Under the pieces are notes generated by a model. The model searched no databases, was not told the DNA's origin, and saw only the letters and a list, made by a program, of their open reading frames with translations. This document shows, in pieces, positions 1-11,559 of a DNA stretch of 64,000 nt. A program made the position numbers and the translations under genes. Source of the stretch: Phoebastria nigripes (taxonomy: Eukaryota; Chordata; Aves; Procellariiformes; Diomedeidae); NCBI GenBank assembly GCA_035582835.1, contig JAYKAV010002618.1, positions 298,202 to 362,201 on the forward strand, in the 5' to 3' direction. Within the stretch, counting starts at the first letter, position 1. Every line of letters starts with the position of its first letter.

Positions 1-719
1 ATCAGAAGTTTAAACAAAGATCTCCTGTGAAACTGAGGGCATTTCAACACAAAGGAAGGTAAGAGCACAACACAAAGAGCAAGTGGCAGTACCTGTAGGA
101 CATGGTAGGGAACTTCAGTAGGACAACCAAGGAGAGATCCTATATGGAGAACATAGAGAAGTGCTATGAATGAAGGCTTCAAAGGCTTGTATTTAGCAAA
201 ATAAATGGAAATGGAAAGAAAGCATCATCATTCATGACCCAGCAGTGTGGTGGAAGTTGCCAAGAGTTCAACACATAAGCTGACATGACAAAGTCTCTTC
301 CAAACATCCTAGATATAGAATAGAGCTCTTACTGATTGAAAATATATAAGAAGAAAAAAGGACACGAGGTCTATAAGCAACTGATAATAGGATCTTAGAG
401 CTGACTTTTTTGCTAGCTCAGCATAGGTGAGACCAGGTGCAAACATGTGCATGTCCTGCTATTGAGCATGGGCTTCCACTTGCTGACCTGGCAGTAAAAA
501 GAAGGGACTGCATGAGTATTTCTTTCCACATCTTTACAGAAGGTTAGCCAGGGTCCCTGTGAGGAGGCAAACAGTAGGTTTTTATGTCCAAATCTACTGC
601 AGAACAACAACACTAAAACATAACACCAAAGATGTTATTACCGTCTCATTAAATTTAGGCAGTATGGGGAGGGGGCAAGGAGACATAATTATCATTCTGT
701 AACCACAAAGTTGAAAGAA

Positions 720-734
720 GGGGGGGGGGGGGGG
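720..734. repeat. Poly-G run
   Basis: Fifteen consecutive G residues in otherwise AT-rich DNA. Such runs are often length-variable and error-prone in assemblies. Confidence 0.9.
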
Positions 735-2034
735 AAACAACAGGAATAGTGAATATAGAAAAAAGAACAACCCAAATTCACTTTACTATCTCATAGCAAA
801 ACCCCAACTCTGTACCCTCTGGTTTCAGCCTGGAGATAGATTTCTGTTCCCAGCTGCAGATCGTGAGGCACCACTGCCCCGGGCTGAGCTGCAGCCCTTC
901 CTCAGATATGGGCACTCAACTTCATAGCTCAAGCTTGGTCAGTGAAGATGACACCATCCTCCCACTAACATAACGCGTTCCTCAGCAGCTGCCTACATGG
1001 CACCAAAGCAGCCTTTAAAACAGCATGTGTAGAGGGAGAAGGGAACAGGTTTTTTTTCCTTTGAAAAAGCAGGGTGCAACTACCAGCCAATTAATTCTGG
1101 TTATATGGGTTGTGGGGGGACACAGATTTGAGACTTTCCTGATAAGCATCTCAGGAAACAAATGCAGTTGCCAATTGTCTGTGGGTCACTGAGCAGTATC
1201 ATCTCTGATGTCCACAATGACACTGAAATTTCATTTCCCCAACCCTCAAATATGAAACATTGTATTCTACTTGCCTTCTGGGGAAGCACAGTAATTTTTT
1301 TTTTCCTCTTTCAAATCCACTGCCTGCTGTGACTCCTTAAATATCTATTCAGCCTTTCCCTCTCTCCCTTAATTTTTACAGGATGCAACCTAGGCAATCT
1401 CTACGACTATTAAAAAAAATAGGCTTTATTAAAGAAATAAATACACAATTCTCCCCTTCATTCCTCTTCTACCTGTGAAGAACCTAAATATCAAGTTGGT
1501 TTCAAGGGAAAAGCAAATGTTTACTTGGCGAGGAGACGGAAGAAGTACAAGCAGCTCTAGCACTGAATCTATTGTATCCCATCAGCTCTTTAATCAGTCC
1601 CACTACCAATCTCTTTTTCAGTAATGTGCATGCCTGGGTGGGAAAAACAAGGTAAAGAAAGCAAATTCTGGGCATCAGTAGTAATTTGCAGGTGGTTTCA
1701 ATGGAAGCAGGGTCAAATACTCTCAGGTTTAAGACAGCAACACCTTCTGTCATTCTTAGTTTTTAACACATGAGTTTGTTATCCAGTTTACCAGGAGGGC
1801 ACCTTTGAAAAAAAAGGTGACTTTCCCTTGATGACTACCTGCCAGCTAATTATTAGTGTGCTTCCAGGTGCCTTTTTAAGTTTGCTTATCCTCTCTTTTC
1901 CAAGTAAGGCAGTACTGAAATTCCTTAGAAGCAGAATATGACATCATAAGAAGGTTTTGCAGAAGCTCTCCCTATATGTCCATTTATATTAGTCTCATCA
2001 TCCATAACAAGTGTTTAAAAAGCAGAAAAACAAC

Positions 2035-2069
2035 CATGATGCATAATGCATTGTGTCATGATGCATAAT
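2035..2069. promoter_or_regulatory. Direct repeat of CATGATGCATAAT (possible POU-type site pair)
   Basis: The 13-bp word CATGATGCATAAT occurs at 2035-2047 and again at 2057-2069, starts 22 bp apart, with a further ATGCAT-like core between them. ATGCAT and ATGCATAA resemble POU/octamer half-sites. A regulatory role is inference; the repeat itself is plainly visible. Confidence 0.3.
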
Positions 2070-2354
2070 AATTAAAACCCCTCCCCCGGCTCCTGAGGTT
2101 TAAAATCTTTCCAAGTAAGCATTTCAGTGTAAAGGCTTTGACAAAAACGCCATTTAGGGACTTTCAAATTTACAGCTATGCAATTTGTCATCATTTATAT
2201 TAGCAAGAAGGTTTAAAATAAAAACAACAACAACGAAAGGAAGACAATACAACGCAATTCTGCACTTGATGAATCTCCTGTTGACTAAAAACCCCTATGC
2301 CTGGCAGTCAGAAAAGTTATTAACCTGCAAAATTACAGATGGAATTGGTGTATT

Positions 2355-2375
2355 CCCCCCCCCCCCNCCCCCCCC
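2355..2375. repeat. Poly-C run with one N
   Basis: Twenty C residues interrupted by an N at 2367. The N is probably an unresolved homopolymer base. Confidence 0.9.
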
Positions 2376-3063
2376 AAAATTCTTTAAGCAGCAGAATGTA
2401 GAGTATCCCATGTTCAAGTATTAGCAAAGGTTACTTGCCTTTGGAATATTGATTAGCACAACTCTTGTGGGAATTATTTCACTTTTCCAAAGCAAATTAA
2501 AGATCTGAAAAGCAATTCTCAACTTAACTTCAAATGCAGTTATTTAAAAATGGATGATTAACGCAATTACTGCCTGGCGCAGGGAGCACAGCTTTCCAGA
2601 GGCAGCCAGCGGAATTCACAGTTAATGCTGAAATCAGATTACCTTGAAAGAGCTCCCTTGATCCAGGAGGAAAAAATAGAATTGATACCTGGGAGCTTAT
2701 TTCTCACCTGAATAACACGTATTTCCTTCTAAACAATGACCTGTATTGCAGTTAGATGTGCACATATTCTAGTTTGGGTTGTCTGAGGTTTTTCAGACTA
2801 AACTACACAGGGGCAATTTATTTACTTGCCTTCCTATGACTCGTTCTTCATTCACCTCCAAGGTTTCCAGAGTGCCTGCTGAACAATGCTAATACTGCTT
2901 AAAATTAGCATTTCTGTTTTCTTTAGTAATGATTCACTCAACAGTAAATTAATTGTTTTTTCTTTTGGACTTCCATATAGCAATCACCAGCATGGAGTAT
3001 ACATGTCATGTTCCTGAGCACAATTATACTAACATCTTTTGAGGAAGAACACCCTCTTTATTA

Positions 3064-3200
3064 ACTGGTGAGGAACCAGCAGCCGTACAAGCCAAGTAGA
3101 TTTCCCTGACATCACATCTGAAAACACGTAGCAAAGCAGGGATTTGAGCTTAGGTCTTCTAAGCTTTAATGCCTAGCCACCTAACACTGTTCTTCTGCCT
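3064..3200 (-). repeat. Possible ancient MIR/core-SINE-like fragment
   Basis: The stretch around 'gcaaagcagggatttgagct...ggtcttct' followed by 'gcctagccacctaacactgtt' has the layout of a decayed MIR-type SINE in reverse orientation (gain of 'gaacccaggtctcct' and 'ctaaccactagacc' style blocks). Divergence is high, so this rests on pattern only. Confidence 0.35.
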
Positions 3201-5827
3201 AGTTACGGAGCCATTAAGATCAAATACAGTTTCAAAATCAATGCAGAAATATTTCCACTGAAACTTTATGTCAAATGGTACTCAGTTTTAAAACACCAAT
3301 ACATACTTCTGCTAAAATAAGGATTTGATAACGCTAGTAATACACATTTCAGAGGTAATTATTTTAGTCACATTTTTTCCTGTTTCAGGTTCTAAAAATG
3401 CACCAGTTTTAAATCTTTACCAGATAGCATAAGTGATAATGTGCTGTAAATCCACAGAACTAAAATGTTGCTGGGAGCACTACTTATGACTTGTCAATCA
3501 GTATGTCTAATAGTATATCAGTAGTCTATAAAGTGGTGGGGTTTTTTCTTCAGTCACATAAATTAGACCACAAACTATGAACAAAAAATTGCAAAATCCT
3601 ATATGCCTTCTTTTTTAGTAGTTCTATGAAATGGTCATATAATAAACTTCTTTGTTTATTGACCAAGTGTGATGACTTAATCATCACTTTTTTCTTTTCT
3701 GAAGGAAGAGAAGGGCAGGCTAGCAAATGTGAGCCATTATTTAATACTATGTTATGTGGCGTTTCATATTCCAATCAATTTCTTAATGAATTGGGCAACT
3801 GGGTAATGACAAATGCAATTGTTAGCCAGACCCAAAAGCAAGGAGCTACAGTCAAGAACAAGCAATTCCTTTTTACGTGTACTAGCATATTTAGGACTTT
3901 TCTGTAAGACGACAGTGCACAAAATCAAGTACCTCTATTAATGTTTATTACCTAGGAATATCTCAGGAGGCTAGAATGCTGCCTCAATCTTATTTCCTGG
4001 GTTCTGGAGCACCACAGCTTTCTATGACATGGAACAAACCATGTATTGCCCATTCCAGGCAGAGGGAATTTTGGCTATGACAGGTCAGCAGTGAAAATTC
4101 ACATACAAAGAAGACTTGAAAAGCATTTCCAGCTGCATTTACTGCTTAGGAAAAAAAAAAAAAAAAAATTGTATATATAGAGAGGCCTCTTTCCAGAAGC
4201 ACAAATGCATGTCCTTCAGGTGTTAATATTTACCGTAGCACCATCCAGAAAGGAGTCTTGATTTTGCCACAGTACTTAGACTTCATCAATTGTGGTTATA
4301 TAACATTCTTATCTTGGAATAAATCCCAAAAGATCACTTACACACATAAAAAAGTGTACACTAGATCACCACCAACTGCTTATACCCAACACATACAAAG
4401 CAACTGTGTTATGCCTGAATGGCTATGTGGGAGGAGGACAGGCCTAACAGACTCTTTTAGGTGCCAATTCCTCATGTAGTTCAGGTCAAATTGTGCAGGG
4501 TTTGAGGGCTAATGCAGCCACTTTTAATCAAATGTAATAAAATGGCCAGGGTCTCATAAATGAGAGGATTAAAATGGTTTGGGTACACTGACAAGGAAAA
4601 ATAATTCAAGTAAGAGGTACATTTTCACTATTTTGCTAATGTGTTGCTGTTGACATGACTTGTCCCTTAAGAACTTCGGTTGAGAAAGGACATGTTTTCT
4701 CGAACATTTGCACATTATGATCACATACCACAGCACAACTAATGAAACATCACTGTGCTAGGACCTTCACATTTGTTATAGTCTGTCATGATCAAAAGTC
4801 ACTCATGTTAATGGTTTTATAGAAGTACGTATGTTCATTTTGAAATTGCATGCCAGACTTTGTTTCTGAGGTTTTACAAAATTATTTTTCTATGATATTT
4901 TCTCAGAGAAGTTTATTTGCTAGAGTTGCCAGTAAAACATAACTGGTCCCAGATGTAAGATTTCTGGTTGATAAAATTAAATCACTTCAATTCTCTTTTC
5001 CGTGGAAATTTCATTGATCTGATCTGTGATCTCTTTCTTTGCCAGAAAGCATTTTTCTGAATATTCTTTCTAACCATTCTCCCACATACACACCCCAAGC
5101 TGATGAAAGCACAGGCAGAACTTGAAAGAAATATTGACTTTGTAGAAGCACATTTATTTTCATTAAGTCAGTTTTTCCAAGAGGGAATAAAAGTCACTCA
5201 CTCCAGGTGTTTGAATCCAAGCTTCTTTCTGGCAGAGCTAAAGTAAAATTTCTTATTCAGTTTTAGTCATCTCTGAGGATGGATCATCCCTGAATATTTA
5301 CATTTCTGGTGTGACTGGGGAAGGACAGAAAGGGGAACGGTAGGAGAAAAGTAAGTTAAAACACAGATGAATTGCTGTCCTAACTTTCAAACCAATTTGT
5401 TGGGACTGACAAGTGCTATGAGATGGCACCAAAGACAGCCCTGGGCAGGAGAGGGGAGGACAGCAGGAGGAAGTAGACTTTCCTCCTGAGGTGAGAGCTA
5501 GTACTGCACTAGCTGTTGTTAATGCAAGAGGAAAAGGCAAAAGACAGGAAAATTTAAGTTTCTGTGCCCTCCAGCCAAGAAAATCTTCCACACATGGGTG
5601 GTCCAGAGTTTAAGTGCATACAGTAGCTAAATAGTTTTGATTCACTAATTCCACTTTGAAAATATAGCATATGGGTTATCCAGTGGGTTTTGTTGGTTTT
5701 TTCCCCCTCTCCCCAGACGATCTTATTTCTGCTCTGATTAGTTGTTGTTTCTAGGCATTACTAATTGTCATTCATGGCAAATGTAGTCAGCTGCTCAGGG
5801 ACCCAAATCCAAGAATTAGCTGAAGGC

Positions 5828-5841
5828 TTTTTTTCTTTTTT

Positions 5842-5883
<42 letters not shown>
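5828..5883. repeat. Poly-T tract
   Basis: A T-rich tract of 56 bp with only two C interruptions near its left end. It could be the remnant of an A-tail on the minus strand, but no retrotransposon body is recognisable next to it. Confidence 0.9.
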
Positions 5884-5887
<4 letters not shown>

Positions 5888-8765
5888 ATTAGCCAGGTTT
5901 GTGCCAGAGGACCATTTTCTCATTCTAATACCCTCCTGTCCCTCTCTCTCTCTCTCGATATACAGAGAATAGTTATTGCAAACAGCAGAGAACTGAGACA
6001 CTTGCAAGGTACAGGAGGTTTTCAGAGAGTAAGACTGGACAGGACTCTAACTGCATGTATTTCTTCCAGACTACACCTTCACGGGAGTTGGAGGCAGCCT
6101 GAAGCTGCACCTGATACAAGCCATACTTGCAAGCAAAAACAAGACAAGGAAGGGGTTGATAATATTTTCCTAAGCATGTCACATGCCTCACTGTCCAACA
6201 CACAAGCGGCAATTTCTGGGAAAAAAAAAAAAAACCAATGGTTTTTAGCAGTCAATGATGCAAACTAGATACACAGGCAGGCTGGTGAGTGGGATAAGGG
6301 TACCAAGAAGAAAACTTGGGGTGATGGTCTCCCCACTGTTGGCACAGGCTTCAAGTCTCATGATAGGGAAGGGGTTGCCCCAGCTGGCGGACCTGTTCTT
6401 TCTCTTCTCCCCACTTCCAGGTGCAACCGTGTGCAGCCCTGACCACCCTACCACAACTCCAGCAACTATGAAGAACAACCTGATCTGAAGCAACTGAGCC
6501 GATACTAACTTTAAATCAGCACACTCAACTGTAATCAAACAAACCAGCCAACCCCAAATACATTGGGAAAGTACAAAGGTCGGGGAGAAAAGCAGAGAGA
6601 GTGAGAGAGAAAGGTTTACATCCATTAAAACCAGTCAAGGAAGCGTGACTGTTTCCCAGAAAGGACAATACGTGCGTCAGGCAGAACACCAACCATCTGA
6701 CAAATTTGCTAGTACTAAGGGTTGTTTCAGCATACGCCTGCAACAAAGAATATGGAAACCTTTAATGCCAAGTTTAAAAAGGAAGAGAAAGTTCATCAAG
6801 CTTCTGTGCAAGACTTAGGAGACTTTAACTGAGGTCAGAACTACAGAGAGACCCTCTTCAGAATCCCTCTTTATATGTATGTAACTACCTGAAGGTGGGA
6901 AGCCAGACTAAGTACAGTCCAGATACATTTGAAGCAGAGCTCAATATATTTAGGAAGAGATTATATGCCTAAAATAGCAACAGCTCATCTTGTGGACCTG
7001 GGAGGTGTCATCCTATCCACTGTTACCAGTTTTTATATGAGGACATCACAGGAAAACATGACTTAAGCAGGTGATGCCAGTAGCAGAGAAAGGTGTTGTA
7101 TTTTTGTATACAGTAGGTTTGGAGAGGTTGCCCCTTCCTTCTTATCTTAGGTTTGCTTCTCCAATGCAAATCAGTACTGACCTCTGCTGCTAGATTATCA
7201 GCATGTGTACTTACTAGGGAAAGCGCAAGGACGATGCAATAACAGATATGGCATTTTCAAAAGGGTATTCATGCTGCAGAATATGAATTCCTCTACATCT
7301 AGAAGTTCAAAGCTCTAAGGATATTTATGTTCATCCAAAAGAGCGCTTGCCAGGTGGGCATAGAAAGTGTCCCCGTTACACAGACAGGGAAGTGAGTTAA
7401 AGACTTGAAAGGGAATAGTTTAGAGTATCTCATCCTCCACAGCCATTTTACTTGTTTACTACCTGGAAATCCTTCCCCTACTCCAAGATCACCTTTACAA
7501 AGCTGACCTCTGTCAGCTGTGGAAGATCAAACAGAGGACATTTGCCATAAAGCAAAAGAGCAAGCATACAACTAGTTCATGTGGAATATCTAATGTGCTT
7601 CCCACACATATTTTAGCTTATTTTGGAGTAACATCTTCAGGTCACAAGCTTAAGTAGCTTACCCAAGGCTAGGCAGAATCTGAGGACCCATCCACATGGG
7701 GATACTCAGGAAATGAATCTGAAATTAAACTTTAAAAAAGAATGAGCTAAGCAGCATCTTAAGCTAGCACTTTCATTTAGAATTAGAGCCTTAATTCAGC
7801 TTAGCCTAATTCTTCCAGTTCTAAAATGGGGATGTTGACACAAGCCTACTTCCAGATCTATTCATCTGAATTGGTTGAAGGCATTACTGCCTCCAGCTAG
7901 TCATCACTGCTTTCCAGATGGAGGTTTCTACCCCACACAACTATGACAGCAGAGTGATTCATGTGAGTGGTCCTGCTTACAGACAACTATATCAGCTCCA
8001 ATTTAAAACAGGAGGTTTGCATTCATCTGGCCTCTTACTGAAAGGGATCAGGGATCACTCACGCAAACCACTACTCTTAGGGTAACCTGCAGGGACAATA
8101 CCCCCCCCCCCCAGCCATATAGCAGTAGACAGCTGTAGGTTGTAACTTCTTAAATCTTCACAGATGTTTACAGAACAAACATCTGCCCACAATCTGGTTG
8201 GAGGGAGTAAGCAAGTGGGACAACTGCCTAGGATACTCACTCGACTAACCGAGGCAGAAGTGCAAATTGGTGAGCCAAGGGTGAGAGTGAGACTCACAGG
8301 GTAGGGTCCCTGGCAAAGGATGAGGCTGAATTCATTGACAAGGCATAGATTTTCTTAAGCTATAAGCTTGGTGAGATCTCAATATTCAATCACTGCTACA
8401 CAACTGCGCTTTAAAGACCAATAGTATGAAGGTGCTTTTGGCCTCTATGACCTTAATTATGGAGACTCATTTACCCCATGTTGGTTTATAGCTGGTAATA
8501 GATTGTAGCATGCCAGTCACCTCACAGGTAAAATTGTTTCCTAGGCAGCCTGAAAGGAGTGACATAAGATGTTATAGGAGCTCTATGAATCTCTGACAGC
8601 TTTTAAGGTAAACAAAGGGAGGGAGAGGGAAGAGAAAACATCCTTTACATCCCTATTCCCTTGCTCTACCTTCCCACACCTGGGGTACAGAAAAGCAAAA
8701 TCCCCCTAGACAGGTCTTGGCAACCCTATGTTCAGTCTGTCTCATACTTCCCCTGAAATAAATTC

Positions 8766-8797
8766 AGGAGAGGGAGAGAGGAGGAGAGGGAGGGAGG
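8766..8797. repeat. Polypurine tract
   Basis: Thirty-two consecutive A/G residues, mostly GGAG and GGGA units. It has potential for triplex or unusual structure; nothing else supports a function. Confidence 0.75.
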
Positions 8798-9284
8798 TTG
8801 CTCCATGATGGGGTTTTTTGCACTGTAGATTGGAAACAAACCAAAGGATTTAAATTCAGCGTCCTCTCTCTGATCTCAGGACACTCATTACTATCAAATA
8901 GTCTCTGACAGAGGAAGACACTGGTGTCTACCTCCACAAAAATGGAGAAGTCAGTTAACACATCTAGCTGTGTAACTCCTGTTTATATTTAATATTCAAA
9001 GCCAAAGTACCTCCTCTTTAAAAGTTTTTTTGTATTGTTGTTTTTCTTTTTCTCCAATATGTAGAACCTAGTCACATGAAACTAGATAACCTAAAAATGC
9101 AGGAACCCAAAGACAAAGAAAGCAATGCTGCAGCTAAGCATTAATNTCTTAGTGGCACCAAGGTTATAAATTCAGTGTGTTCTCCGTTCTACACCCTTGC
9201 TGGAGATTATTTCCTACAGATGACATGCAAAAATAAACCTGGACGAAAAGGGAGGGGAAAGCAGGTAGCAGGAGGAAAAACAAC

Positions 9285-9315
9285 CTTCTCTCTCTCTCTC
9301 TCCCCCCCCCCCCCC
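9285..9315. repeat. (CT)n followed by C-run
   Basis: A CT dinucleotide run of about 17 bp passes directly into a 14-C run (9302-9315), making a 31-bp polypyrimidine tract. Confidence 0.85.
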
Positions 9316-9787
9316 ACACAGAGAAAACAATTTGTTCTGTAAAGAAGAGGGTCTTCTGGACCAAAATATATTTCAGCTTTGAAAAAGGGAGAATTATTTG
9401 GGGAAAATAGCACTCAGAATGGAAACAGATAGAGGATTTAGCCGTACCACAGTTTTTTGCCTTGGTAAGTTGTGAATGGGATGTGAGGTGTGTGTATATT
9501 AACAGGAAAAAAAAGCTTGGACCCTTTTTTCCCCTCTTTTTTTTAATCCCTAGGAACAGTCAGATCATCTAGGGGGAACCTATATATTTCTGGTTCTGTT
9601 CTGTAGAGTAGGAAAACAAAAAGCTCTTTCCTCTGTTTCCCAACGTCAAAAGGAACCGTAGTGGTTTTAATATAGAAAATCCATTAGGTACAGGAAAAGG
9701 CAAGAGCCTCATATCAAGCTGCAAACAGGAACACTTAAGCACAAGGCATTCAGGCGATGGAAACGCATTCAGAGCATTTAGCACATA

Positions 9788-9842
9788 GGATTAATCGAAT
9801 TATAATTTAATCATCTGATCAAACACTAATTAGCATAATCAC
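9788..9842. promoter_or_regulatory. AT-rich stretch dense in TAAT cores
   Basis: Within about 55 bp there are several TAAT/ATTA homeodomain cores, including the palindromic TAATTA in 'actaattagc', together with GGATTA and a CTGATCA block. The density suggests a possible conserved enhancer, but AT-rich DNA gives such motifs by chance, so confidence is low. Confidence 0.2.
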
Positions 9843-11559
9843 TTGAGGGGAAAAGCTGCTAGAGGAACAGACGTAGAAACACCTTGGGCACCCAGCACAT
9901 TTTAATGACACAAGATCATGCACAGATTTTTTTTTTTCCCCCTTAATAAAACACAGCAGAGATTGAGGATCGTAGTGCTGAAGAAGCAGTTTGAGTATTC
10001 CAGTCCTAGATCACATACCATTCTCCAGCATGGAAGATGTTGAAGTTGGGTCTGCAAACTATAGTTTATTCAGATTTAAGGAAGAGCTGTAAAACCACAG
10101 GAACACTACACTATCCTGGTTTGTCATATGAAGACTTGAGCATGAGCACACATTTTAGCTGACAGTGTTTCCATTATAGTCATCCCTTACTGTTTCCCCC
10201 AGAGTGTCCCACATGAATGTTTAACTATAGATTGCTTAGATGACCTTCAGGGATACAGCAAAGTATTAGTGTCCTTTTACAAACTGCATTTGAAATAATT
10301 AGTCTAAATCAGCCGGGTTTTTTGGCTCGGGGTGGGGGAGAATGGGAAAGCAAGAGAAATTAAGGGAGCTTTTCTGTGTAATATTGTCTAGCTTTCCTGG
10401 TAAAATCACACCACTTCTCAAAAGCAGAAATCTGGAGAGATCGGAAAATCACCCCTGATGTTTACCCATACAATAAAATGACACTTGTGTCTGGAGAGTG
10501 GGCAGGAAGAGATGTATGGACAGAAGGAAGCCTGGAAGACTGTATGGGAAGGAGGAAGGGGAGAAGCAGGGCGTCGGGGGGGAGAGGATCTTTGGAGGTG
10601 TCTTTTGTTTGAATTCTTACACAAAATAATGTGATCAAATTATTCTTAATAAGTGTCTAGCTTTTCAAATGGATAATTCTTCTGGACACTAAAACTGTTT
10701 AAATGTAATGAACTGCAACATCTACAGATAAGATTGGACTTGTAAAAAGTTTCCTACAATATTACGTAAGGAAGCAAAATGATGAGCTGCTTACCTATAT
10801 TTTAAAAGACACAAGATCACACAGGCTCAATTTATTATATCCCTCTTACAGAGCTATTACTAATAATCCTTTAGGCTTCTCAGAATGACTGTACATTAAT
10901 AAAATAAGGTAACCAGTTACANCATAGGGCCAATTTACCCCAGGATTTCGCCATACTGGGCACCCTGCTATGTGCAATCAGTATTTGCAGTCTGGAAACT
11001 CTTGCGAGCGTAGCATGCAACGCTCCACTGCAGGTGACGATTCCAGAAAACATCCCAGCAACAAAGAGCTGTATATCACTTCAAAGCATTGTCACACTTT
11101 TAATAAGAAAAGTGACTGATAGATGAACTAATAAAAGGCAATAAATTAGTTTCTCACTGGCATAAAGTTAGGACCACCATACTGCATGCATTCCTGGCTC
11201 AAAGGGAGAGATCATATACCAGCATACATGGAGTCTATTTAATCAAAAAGTAAAAGTAATTTCATTAAAAAGTTAAAAAGTTATGTTTTTTAAAATATCT
11301 TGCTTGTTTAAAATATCTAGCTTTAAATTCTTGCTTGTTTCTTTGCAAGCAAAAACTTAAAAGCAAAGCCAGTACATTTTGCACCACCTCACAAAAACTG
11401 CAACATAGCAAAGTGAGAGGGGAGCAACACAGAGCTGGTAACACTAATTGAGACTGCACCATGGTCAGAGATAGGCTGGAATATAAGGCAACAACCACCA
11501 TCTCCCCAAACCCACCCCTAAATCTCTCTTCTCCTCCTGCCCTCTGAGAGGGCAGCAGT

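Larger units (their letters stand above)
1..5827. other. Gene-free AT-rich stretch
   Basis: No reading frame here is long enough, or similar enough to a known family, to call a gene. The longest frames are under 100 residues and look random. The stretch holds a 15-G run (720-734), a C-run with one N (2355-2375), an A-run (4151-4168), a possible ancient SINE fragment (3064-3200) and a short repeated POU-like motif (2035-2069). If the first exon at 24331-24373 is real, this stretch lies in or beyond intron 1 of that minus-strand gene. Confidence 0.7.
5884..11559. other. Gene-free stretch
   Basis: No supported gene. Contents are a short CT tract at 5941-5956, a C-run (8101-8112), a 32-bp pure purine tract (8766-8797), a CT-to-C tract (9285-9315), and a homeodomain-motif-rich stretch at 9788-9842. 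The longest frame (6245-6625, minus) has no domain-like composition and overlaps frames on the other strand. Confidence 0.7.
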
